In this document: one piece after another, positions 1-5,215 of the stretch
Numbering within the stretch: the first letter of the stretch is position 1
Layout of the letters: the number at the start of each line of letters is the position of its first letter
Source: JBBSMX01 sp038232935
GTDB lineage: Bacteria; Bacteroidota; Rhodothermia; Rhodothermales; JANQRZ01
DNA length: 10,150 bases
NCBI GenBank assembly: GCA_038232935.1
Contig: JBBSMX010000148.1
Location: 1 to 10,150, forward strand
Direction of reading: 5' to 3'
Position numbers and translations under genes: made by a program
The notes under the pieces: model-generated
What the model was told of the DNA's origin: nothing
The model's database searches: none
The model's input: the letters and a program-made list of their open reading frames with translations, nothing else

Positions 1-129
1 GAACTGCGACGAATCAGCGCGGCGTGGTCGTCAGAACGGACGGCAGCACAGCAGGGCGTCGACTGGCAGTTCACGACGGCTGACGCGCGGGTGAAGTTGA
101 AGCGCCTCTACCCGACATACACTCTGTGA
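1..129 (+). CDS. IS630-family transposase, C-terminal end (partial)
   Basis: The window opens inside an open reading frame that runs in frame 1 to a TGA at 127-129. The 42 visible residues end in DWQFTTADARVKLKRLYP, which is the characteristic C-terminal end of IS630/Tc1-mariner-like DDE transposases, where a W-x-F-T-T-x-D-A-R-x-K-L-x-x-L-Y-P pattern closes the protein. The DDE catalytic domain would lie to the left of the window, so it cannot be seen whether the gene is intact. IS630 elements insert at TA dinucleotides. The right inverted end should lie shortly after 129, but with only one end visible it cannot be placed. It marks the left edge of an accessory stretch. The family call rests on motif recall only. 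Confidence 0.8.
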   Translation, partial: ELRRISAAWSSERTAAQQGVDWQFTTADARVKLKRLYPTYTL

Positions 130-168
130 CGCTGCACTAGTAGTGGCTACGCAGACGGATGCTCCAAG

Positions 169-435
169 CTACCATCCCAAGGTCGTCCCTCGCGCCGGGT
201 GCCCGGTGCGCTCGAACCGCGTCTCGCGCTCCGGCCCGAAGGTGGCCGTGGCGAGGTTCTCGGCCAGACGCCACGCATCGTGCAGGGACCCAAGACCGAC
301 CGTGCCGTGCTCGACCGGCTCCGCGAGCGGCATCTCGGCCGACCTCCTGCACCAGATGGCGCTCCCCAAGGGGTTCCAGGCGGAAGACCTCAGCCCCCAT
401 CGGCCTAGGAGGCGTGGCGGATCGTCCGTCCCTCA
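169..435 (-). pseudogene. Possible C-terminal gene remnant with a PERETRFER tail
   Basis: This minus-strand frame is open from just after a TGA at 433-435 down to its stop below 172. It has no convincing start; the first in-frame ATG is at 369. The protein is not recognised. What makes it worth listing is its tail: FGPERETRFERTGHPA closely matches the C-terminus of the phosphoesterase at 3726-4589 (FEPERETRFERVAQPA). Over the 33 bases coding the matching 11 residues, three of four differences are silent in this frame, suggesting that the frame was once translated under selection. It may be the end of a gene cut by the neighbouring IS630 insertion, or a dispersed peptide-coding repeat. Chance openness of the frame is also possible. 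Confidence 0.3.
208..240 (-). repeat. Copy 1 of a 33-base repeat encoding FxPERETRFER
   Basis: This stretch matches 3744-3776 at 29 of 33 positions. Read on the minus strand, both copies encode F-x-P-E-R-E-T-R-F-E-R. Of the four differences, three are synonymous and one changes the second residue (G here, E in the other copy). Similarity continues weakly for five more residues (TGHPA against VAQPA). Confidence 0.6.
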
Positions 436-537
436 CGAGCACGGCAGGAAAAACCATTTCGGTATCGCGGTTCCTCGGCGTACATTATCACGATGGCGAT
501 GTGCTTTTTCGCCACAAAAAGCAGGCTGGGTGCTCCG

Positions 538-2844
538 ATGGACCATGACTCTATGCAGACAGCCCACTGGTTGGGCGTCACGCTGTACAGCATCGGCGAT
601 GCGGTCATCGCCACCGACGCGGACGCTCGGGTCACCTTCATGAACCCAGTAGCGGAGGCACTGACCGGCTGGACGATGGAGGAAGCCGACGGGGTCCTGT
701 TGGAGAAGGTGTTCGACATCGTCAGCGAGGAGACGCGCCAAACCGTCGAGAACCCCGTCACGAAGGCGCTGCGCGAGGGCGTCGTGGTGGGCCTGGCGAC
801 CCACACCCTCCTCATCGCCCGGGACGGCACGGAACGCCCCATCGACGACAGCGCCGCCCTCTTCCGGGACGAGGCGGGGCAGGTGGCCGGCGCCGTCCTC
901 GTGTTCCGGGACATCAGCGAGCGCAAGGGGCACGAGCGCGCGTTGCGGGAGTCCCTCGACTACGCCACCGGCATCATCGCCACGCTGCACGAGTCGCTGC
1001 TCGTGCTGGACGAGGACCTGCGGGTCGTCTCGGCGAACGCCTCGTTCTATCAGGCCTTTCAGGTGTCGGAGGAAGACACGGAAGGCCACTTCATCTACGA
1101 GCTGGTTCAGGGGGAGTGGGATCTTCCCCGGTTGCGCACGCTGCTGGAGGAGTTGCTGCCGCAGAACCATGAGTTCAAGGACGTCGAGGTGGAGCACGCG
1201 TTTCCGGAGATCGGCCTGAGGGTCATGCGGCTCAACGCTCGCCGCGTCCGCAAGCCGGACGATCACTCGGAGCTCATCTTGCTGGCGATCGAGGACGTGA
1301 CCGACGCCCGGATAGCGCAGCGGCGGGTGAGGGATTCCGAGCAGCGCTACCGCCGGCTGTTCGAATCGGCTCGGGACGGCATCCTCATCCTCGATGCCGG
1401 GACGATGACGATCGTCGATGCCAACCCATACATGAGCGAGCTGCTGGGGTACTCGCACGAGGAATTCGAGGGGAAGCAGCTCTGGGAGATCGGCCTGTTC
1501 CAGGACAAGGCGGAGAGCGAAGCCGCCGTTCGGACGTTGCGCGAGGTTGGCTACGTCCGCTACGAAGACCTCCCGCTCGAGAGTGAGGCCGGCGTCGTCC
1601 GAGAGGTCGAGTTCGTCTGCAACGTCTACGAGGAGGACGGGCGCCAGGTGGCCCAGTGTAACATCCGCGACATCACCGAGCGCCGGCGGCTGGAGCGGCA
1701 GATTCATGAGCAGGCCCGCGCCCTGGCGGACGCCGGCCGCCGCAAGGACGAGTTCCTGGCGATGCTCTCGCACGAGCTCCGCAACCCGATGGCCCCGATC
1801 TTCAATGCGCTCCAGCTGATCGGGCAGCTGAACGGCGAGAACGTCCTCCAGCGGGAGGCCCGAGGGGTGATCGAGCGGCAGGTGCGCCACCTCTCCCGGC
1901 TGGTGGACGACTTGCTGGAGGTCTCCCGCATCACGACGGGACGCATCCGCCTGCACATCGAGCGGGTAGACCTGAACGGCGTCGTGCGCCGGGCCCTGGA
2001 GCGCGCGCAGCCGCTGATCGACCGCCGCGAGCAGCGGATCACCGTCTCGCTCCCGGACCGCGTCCTCTGGCTCCGAGCCGACGCGGCCCGGCTCGAGCAG
2101 ATCGTGGGCAACCTGCTGAACAACGCCTCGAAGTACGGACAGGTCGGCGGACACATCGGGCTGACAATCGAGTCCGAGGGCGGCCACGCCGTCCTCCGTG
2201 TCCGCGACGACGGGATCGGCATGGCGCCCGACCTCGTGCCTCACATCTTCGACCTGTTCACGCAGGCGGACAAGTCCCTGGACCGGGCCGAAGGCGGACT
2301 GGGCATCGGCCTGGCGCTGGTGAAGAACCTCGTCGAGCTGCACCGGGGGGCCGTCGAGGCCTTCAGCGCGGGCACCGGACGAGGCAGCGAGTTCGTGGTG
2401 CGGCTACCCCTCGCCTCTGGAGACGAGGTGCCTCTGACACCCGCTCCGGCGCAGCCCCCGACAGCAACGGCGGCCCCGCTGAAGGTCCTGGTCGTGGACG
2501 ACAGCGAGGACGCCACCCGGATGTCGGCGATGCTCCTGCGGTCCTGGGGTCACGAGGTCCGCGTGGCCCACGACGGCGCGACGGCTCTGGAGCGGGCGGC
2601 CGGGTTCTACCCACACGTGATCCTGTTGGACATCGGGCTGCCCGGCATGGACGGCTACGAGGTAGCCCGACAGGTCCGGCAGACGCCCCACCTCGAAGAC
2701 GTGCGGCTGGTGGCCGTCACCGGGTACGGGCAGGAAACCGACCGCCAGCGCTCGCAGGAGGCCGGCTTCGATGTCCACCTCGTGAAGCCGGTCGAGTCCG
2801 CCGACATCAAAGCGATGCTGGCCGAACTCCATACCCAGCTATGA
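538..2844 (+). CDS. Hybrid sensor histidine kinase (PAS-PAS-PAS-HisKA-HATPase-REC)
   Basis: Predicted cytosolic hybrid kinase that senses a signal through PAS domains, autophosphorylates a histidine and passes the phosphate to its own C-terminal receiver. The protein is 768 residues from the ATG at 538. There are three PAS-like domains (about 10-125, 135-255 and 270-385), then the HisKA dimerisation domain with H-box SHELRNP (H412). The ATPase domain follows, with N-box NLLNNASKY (about 525-533), DDGIGM (557-562) and GGLGIGLAL (586-594). The receiver lies at about 648-768, with acidic pair D654/D655, phosphoacceptor D698, T728 and K750. All catalytic residues are present. No membrane segment or signal peptide is seen. 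An in-frame ATG at 493 would add 15 residues. The later start is preferred because the bases just before it, GGTGCTCCG, also precede the next gene's start. There is no output domain, so a phosphotransfer partner is expected. The ligand cannot be told from sequence. Confidence 0.93.
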   Translation: MDHDSMQTAHWLGVTLYSIGDAVIATDADARVTFMNPVAEALTGWTMEEADGVLLEKVFDIVSEETRQTVENPVTKALREGVVVGLATHTLLIARDGTERPIDDSAALFRDEAGQVAGAVLVFRDISERKGHERALRESLDYATGIIATLHESLLVLDEDLRVVSANASFYQAFQVSEEDTEGHFIYELVQGEWDLPRLRTLLEELLPQNHEFKDVEVEHAFPEIGLRVMRLNARRVRKPDDHSELILLAIEDVTDARIAQRRVRDSEQRYRRLFESARDGILILDAGTMTIVDANPYMSELLGYSHEEFEGKQLWEIGLFQDKAESEAAVRTLREVGYVRYEDLPLESEAGVVREVEFVCNVYEEDGRQVAQCNIRDITERRRLERQIHEQARALADAGRRKDEFLAMLSHELRNPMAPIFNALQLIGQLNGENVLQREARGVIERQVRHLSRLVDDLLEVSRITTGRIRLHIERVDLNGVVRRALERAQPLIDRREQRITVSLPDRVLWLRADAARLEQIVGNLLNNASKYGQVGGHIGLTIESEGGHAVLRVRDDGIGMAPDLVPHIFDLFTQADKSLDRAEGGLGIGLALVKNLVELHRGAVEAFSAGTGRGSEFVVRLPLASGDEVPLTPAPAQPPTATAAPLKVLVVDDSEDATRMSAMLLRSWGHEVRVAHDGATALERAAGFYPHVILLDIGLPGMDGYEVARQVRQTPHLEDVRLVAVTGYGQETDRQRSQEAGFDVHLVKPVESADIKAMLAELHTQL

Positions 2845-2866
2845 GATGGCCCACTGACTTCTTTAT

Positions 2867-2872
2867 GGAGGT
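2867..2872 (+). promoter_or_regulatory. Strong Shine-Dalgarno site deciding the start of the small DHp-like protein
   Basis: GGAGGT lies 7 bases before the ATG at 2880. It is the only strong ribosome binding site noticed in the window. It decides against the earlier in-frame ATG at 2841, which overlaps the kinase stop codon and has no such site. Confidence 0.75.
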
Positions 2873-2879
2873 GCTCCGT

Positions 2880-3143
2880 ATGACAGATCCCGACCAACAG
2901 CCCCACGACGAACACCTCCACCAGTTCGTTCACGACATCAATCAATGCCTGTACATAATCGGCATGGCGACGGAGGTCCTCAAAGGTGTTCAGGACGACA
3001 AGAGCCAGATGGCCGAAGTCTGTGAGTTGATAGACAAAGAGCGAAGGACAGCGGTAGAGCTCCTCGCTGAGTTCCTTCGCGGTCCCCCCCCCGCAGATCG
3101 ACCGGGGACGGTAATCGAGGAGTCGCCACTGCACGAGACGTAG
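2880..3143 (+). CDS. Small stand-alone DHp-like protein, putative histidine phosphotransfer partner
   Basis: An 87-residue protein starting 35 bases after the kinase stop, so almost certainly co-transcribed with it. No named family is recognised. Residues 13-35 form a predicted helix with the H-box-like stretch FVHDINQCL (H18, D19, N21). This aligns with the kinase's own MLSHELRNP. Residues about 51-71 form a second predicted helix (EVCELIDKERRTAVELLAEFL), which matches the second helix of a HisKA dimerisation hairpin. No ATP-binding N, G1 or G2 box follows. The last 16 residues are proline-rich and probably flexible. The inferred role is to accept phosphate from the hybrid kinase's receiver, as ChpT and Spo0B do with a DHp-type fold, or to modulate the kinase by binding its dimerisation domain. 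It could instead be an unrelated two-helix protein. The gene looks less GC-rich than the kinase gene. Confidence 0.7.
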   Translation: MTDPDQQPHDEHLHQFVHDINQCLYIIGMATEVLKGVQDDKSQMAEVCELIDKERRTAVELLAEFLRGPPPADRPGTVIEESPLHET

Positions 3144-3264
3144 CGTTCTGCCGTCGTACCTCGCCCGATTGCCTCTGCACGTGTATCCATCTCTCCTGCT
3201 GTTTCTTCACTCAGGGTTACCGAATCAGTGACACCGAGGCGGGTTTCCGGACGATCACGTCTGT

Positions 3265-3291
3265 ACCCAGCGCAGGGGCTGGCGTCTGGGT
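3265..3291 (+). terminator. Possible hairpin downstream of the kinase/DHp pair
   Basis: ACCCAG-CGC and GCG-CTGGGT can pair around an 8-base loop, with a single bulged T at 3285. It lies about 120 bases after the stop of the small gene and has no T-run behind it, so a role as terminator is weak. Nothing else was recognised in the 3144-3320 spacer. Confidence 0.25.
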
Positions 3292-3320
3292 GCGCAGCGG
3301 CTCTAGCTGTTAGGACACGT

Positions 3321-3715
3321 CCAGTCAGCGTGTGTTCATGAACGTGGAGCCAAGCGGTCGAGCAGCAGCCACGTCAGCGCGAGGTAGATGAACGCCTCGA
3401 CGGTCGAGGCCAGCCGCTCGAAGTCGTGAACGAGGCGGCGGCACCGCTTCAGCCATGCGAACGTCCGCTCGACCACCCACCGGCGAGGAACGGCCACGAA
3501 CCCGCTCTCCGGCGCGCCCTCGGGCCGACCCACCACCTCGAAGTCGATCTCTTGGCCCGCCGCGTGCTCGGCGAGCGGGCCGCTCACGTACGCCCCGTCG
3601 TCGGGCCGATGGCCCACTGCTCGTCGGTGAGGTCAGTGGAGTACGGGCGGTGGCTCATGGCGTGGTGGTCAGGAGGACCACGTTAACGCTCCATTCATGA
3701 TCAGGCTCTGACTGG
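3321..3715 (-). mobile_element. Internally deleted IS5-type (IS427-like) insertion sequence
   Basis: Inverted ends are visible. The left end at 3321-3350 begins CCAGTCAG and has TCATGAA then TGGAGC further in; the right end at 3688-3715, read on the minus strand, has the same three blocks in the same order with small spacing differences. Between them lies a broken transposase reading leftwards. About 395 bases remain, against roughly 800-900 for typical IS427-group elements. The true outer boundaries may extend somewhat beyond 3321 and 3715, and no target duplication was identified. An element with both ends but no working transposase could still be moved in trans by a full-length relative. 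Confidence 0.75.
3336..3658 (-). pseudogene. IS5-family transposase with its middle deleted and frame shifted
   Basis: The reading starts at ATG 3658 with MSHRPYSTDLTDEQWAI, the typical N-terminus of IS5/IS427 transposases, in which a Y-x-x-D-L-T-D-E-Q-W pattern is standard. After about 17 residues this frame runs to a stop at 3584-3586. From about 3605, another frame carries the family's C-terminal part: a D-G-A-Y-V-S-G-P block (second catalytic Asp region), then PRRWVVERTFAWLKRCRR with the catalytic Glu, then the usual helical tail with AFIYLALTW, ending at 3336. The central part of the protein, roughly 140-150 residues including the first catalytic Asp, is missing, and the junction shifts the frame. 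No active enzyme can be made. The deletion, not random decay, explains the structure, since both ends remain well conserved. Confidence 0.85.
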
Positions 3716-3726
3716 GTAGGGACGGC
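3676..3726. other. Junction between the IS5 remnant and the phosphoesterase stop
   Basis: Only about ten bases separate the recognisable right end of the IS remnant from the phosphoesterase stop codon at 3726-3728. Just inside the element, GTGGTC (3665-3670) and GACCAC (3676-3681) can form a small 6-bp hairpin that may weakly end transcription from the minus strand. Confidence 0.3.
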
Positions 3727-4589
3727 TATGCAGGCTGCGCGACGCGCTCGAAGCGGGTCTCGCGTTCCGGCTCGAACACCCCCGCCGCCGCATGGAACCG
3801 TCGCTCCTCGACGGTGAAGTGATTGGGCCAGACGCAGATCTGGTTGTAGAAGTTGACGTGGCGGTTGCTCCCCCGCCCTCGGCTGCTCGTCGCCGTCCCC
3901 GCGCTCGCGATCACGATCCGCTGCCCCCGCTCGACGTCGATCTCGACGTTCTCGACGTGGCTCATGTGGAGGTGGCCGCACAGCAGCAACTCGACACCCG
4001 CGCTGCCCGCGGCCTGGAGCGCCTTCTCCGCCCCGCGTGCGACGTCGTGCGAGCCGAGCGCGCGGAGCCGCGTGAGATGGTGGTGGACGACGAGGACGCG
4101 AAACGTTTCGGGCGGCTGCGCCTCGAAAAATGTCCGCATCTGTTCGAGGTGCCGAGGCCGGATTTTCCCACCCTTGATGGTGAGCCCGTACGCCGAGTTG
4201 AGCCCGAACGCGGCTAGCCCTTCCATCGCGAAGGCAGGCGTCGTGTCGTCGCCGATGAAGCGACGGAAGCGGGAGGCCGAGCGGAAGATGCGCTCGAACG
4301 GGTTGTGCCACCAGGCACTCACATCGTGGTTGCCGGGTACCACGAGCACGGGAGGCTCGAACGCGTCGATCATCGCGCACGCCGCCTCGAACTCGCGCGT
4401 CCGCGCCCGCTGCGTCAGGTCGCCCGAAAGCACGACGAGGTCCGTGTCCGCCCTGTTCACCTCATCCACGAGCACAGGCACGACGCGCTCGTGCGCTATC
4501 TTTCCGAAGTGGATGTCCGAGAGGTGCGCGAGCCGGAACGCTGGAGGGTCGGGGGTCGAGGGTCGGGAGTCGGGAGTCAGCGATTCCAC
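3726..4589 (-). CDS. Calcineurin-like metallophosphoesterase (CpdA/Icc-like)
   Basis: Predicted cytosolic, two-metal phosphoesterase of 287 residues. The metal ligands of the family are in order: D25-x-H27 (SDIHF), D57 in SGDLTQ, N87-H88-D89 in PGNHD, a histidine cluster 169-171 and GHLH (H206, H208). The order and length fit the cAMP phosphodiesterase CpdA/Icc group, but the substrate cannot be fixed from motifs. The start is a GTG at 4589. It is the only option of the ATG/GTG/TTG type between an in-frame TAG 15 bases upstream and the first strand of the fold. As a result, residues 4-16 (LTPDSRPSTPDPP) are encoded by a 7-base tandem repeat. The tail FEPERETRFERVAQPA matches a remnant near the left edge of the window. 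There is no visible Shine-Dalgarno site. The gene lies 81 bases behind mgsA on the same strand and may share its transcript. Confidence 0.88.
   Translation of the reverse strand: MESLTPDSRPSTPDPPAFRLAHLSDIHFGKIAHERVVPVLVDEVNRADTDLVVLSGDLTQRARTREFEAACAMIDAFEPPVLVVPGNHDVSAWWHNPFERIFRSASRFRRFIGDDTTPAFAMEGLAAFGLNSAYGLTIKGGKIRPRHLEQMRTFFEAQPPETFRVLVVHHHLTRLRALGSHDVARGAEKALQAAGSAGVELLLCGHLHMSHVENVEIDVERGQRIVIASAGTATSSRGRGSNRHVNFYNQICVWPNHFTVEERRFHAAAGVFEPERETRFERVAQPA
3744..3776 (-). repeat. Copy 2 of the FxPERETRFER-coding repeat
   Basis: This is the last part of the phosphoesterase gene and matches 208-240 at 29 of 33 bases. See the entry for the first copy. It lies 29 bases from the end of the IS5 remnant, and the first copy lies 79 bases from the IS630 end. 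Confidence 0.6.
4546..4580. repeat. Five tandem 7-base units inside the phosphoesterase start
   Basis: On the plus strand, five consecutive heptamers follow the pattern GRGTCRR: GGGTCGG at 4546 and 4560, GGGTCGA at 4553, GAGTCGG at 4567 and GAGTCAG at 4574. Read on the minus strand they encode part of the phosphoesterase N-terminus, giving a proline- and serine-rich leader just before the first strand of the enzyme fold. Confidence 0.85.
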
Positions 4590-4670
4590 GGAGCGGTCTG
4601 GCTAGACGAGAGAGGAGAGGACCTGTACGCATGAGGGCCGCCAAACGCTCCGAGCCCGTCACGCTAATGT

Positions 4671-5168
4671 TCACCTGCCCATCTCAACACGGCGGTTCAG
4701 GTAGCCCTCATAGTCGGGGAGGCGGCGCTCGTGCGGCGTGTCGAGTAGCGGCGAGGCCAGGATGAAGTCGGCCGAGGCGCGGTTGCACGCGATGGGGATG
4801 TTCCAGACGACGGCGATACGGAGAAGCGCCTTCACGTCGGGGTCGTGCGGCTGCGATTCGAGCGGATCCCAGAAGAAGATGAGCAGGTCTACCTCCCCCT
4901 CCGCGATGCGCGCGCCGAGTTGAAGATCGCCGCCGAGCGGACCGCTGTTCAGGCAGAGCACGTCGATCCCCAATACCTCCTCCAGTAGGCGCCCTGTCGT
5001 TCCGGTCGCAATCACCTCGTGCTGGACGAGCACGGCGCGGTTGTAGGTCGCCCAGTCGAGCAGATCCTCCTTCTTGTGATCGTGCGCCACGATGGCGATC
5101 CGCTTACGGGGACCCATCGGAGGCCCGAGGAGGTGGGCAGTGGAAGCTTGCGGACTGAGCGAGGCCAT
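4671..5168 (-). CDS. mgsA: Methylglyoxal synthase
   Basis: MgsA converts dihydroxyacetone phosphate to methylglyoxal and phosphate, opening the methylglyoxal bypass of glycolysis when sugar phosphates build up or phosphate is short. The 165-residue sequence follows the E. coli enzyme closely at an offset of about 10 residues: IAIVAHDHKK with H29 and D30, the phosphate-binding TGTTG (55-59), SGPLGGD with the catalytic Asp equivalent D81, FFWDPL with D101, PHDPDVKALLR with H108 and D111, and CNRASADF near the C-terminus. All catalytic residues are present. The start is uncertain: ATG 5168 gives 165 residues, while ATG 5117 gives 148, also close to the family's usual length of about 150. Neither has a good ribosome binding site. 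The gene follows the hairpin after the E2 gene, so it may have its own promoter. Confidence 0.95.
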   Translation of the reverse strand: MASLSPQASTAHLLGPPMGPRKRIAIVAHDHKKEDLLDWATYNRAVLVQHEVIATGTTGRLLEEVLGIDVLCLNSGPLGGDLQLGARIAEGEVDLLIFFWDPLESQPHDPDVKALLRIAVVWNIPIACNRASADFILASPLLDTPHERRLPDYEGYLNRRVEMGR

Positions 5169-5183
5169 GGGTCAGCGATCGAG

Positions 5184-5213
5184 CGGGAGCGAAGGGAAGG
5201 CCCTTCGCTCCCG
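5184..5213 (-). terminator. Perfect 13-bp hairpin after the E2 gene
   Basis: A 13-base arm at 5184-5196 and its exact complement at 5201-5213 enclose a 4-base loop (AAGG on the plus strand). It begins three bases after the E2 stop codon, the expected place for the end of the pyruvate dehydrogenase transcript. No T-run follows on the minus strand, so it may act as a weak terminator, a processing site or an RNA 3'-end protector. It contains GGAGCGAAGG, a 10-mer also present in the repeat at 7741-7766. Confidence 0.75.
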
Positions 5214-5215
5214 GG

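Larger units (their letters stand above)
130..492. other. Spacer without a confident gene between the IS630 end and the histidine kinase
   Basis: About 360 bases separate the transposase end from the first possible kinase start. Several frames are open here on both strands, as expected in GC-rich DNA, but none shows a known domain, a good ribosome binding site or a plausible start. The first bases after 129 should contain the outer end of the IS630 element. The stretch from about 440 to 520 is visibly richer in A and T than its surroundings and is the likely place for the kinase promoter. A weak sigma70-like pair can be drawn (TTTCGG near 457, TACATT near 481), but it is not convincing. Confidence 0.5.

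Noticed and set aside
143..643. A plus-strand open frame of 166 codons across the spacer and the kinase start
   Set aside because: No domain, no ribosome binding site, heavy overlap with the kinase, and an arginine/serine/proline-rich composition typical of frame shadows.
433..2343. A 636-codon open frame antisense to the histidine kinase
   Set aside because: It is a GC-rich shadow. The plus strand encodes all HisKA, ATPase and receiver motifs in order, while the antisense translation shows no recognisable domain.
2841..2879. Earlier ATG for the small DHp-like protein, overlapping the kinase stop codon
   Set aside because: Translational coupling is possible, but the strong GGAGGT site with 7-base spacing points to ATG 2880, and the extra 13 residues add nothing to the helical hairpin.
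3655..4380. A 241-codon minus-strand frame overlapping the phosphoesterase
   Set aside because: Out of frame with the metallophosphoesterase, which has all metal-ligand motifs; the translation is Arg-rich without domain features.
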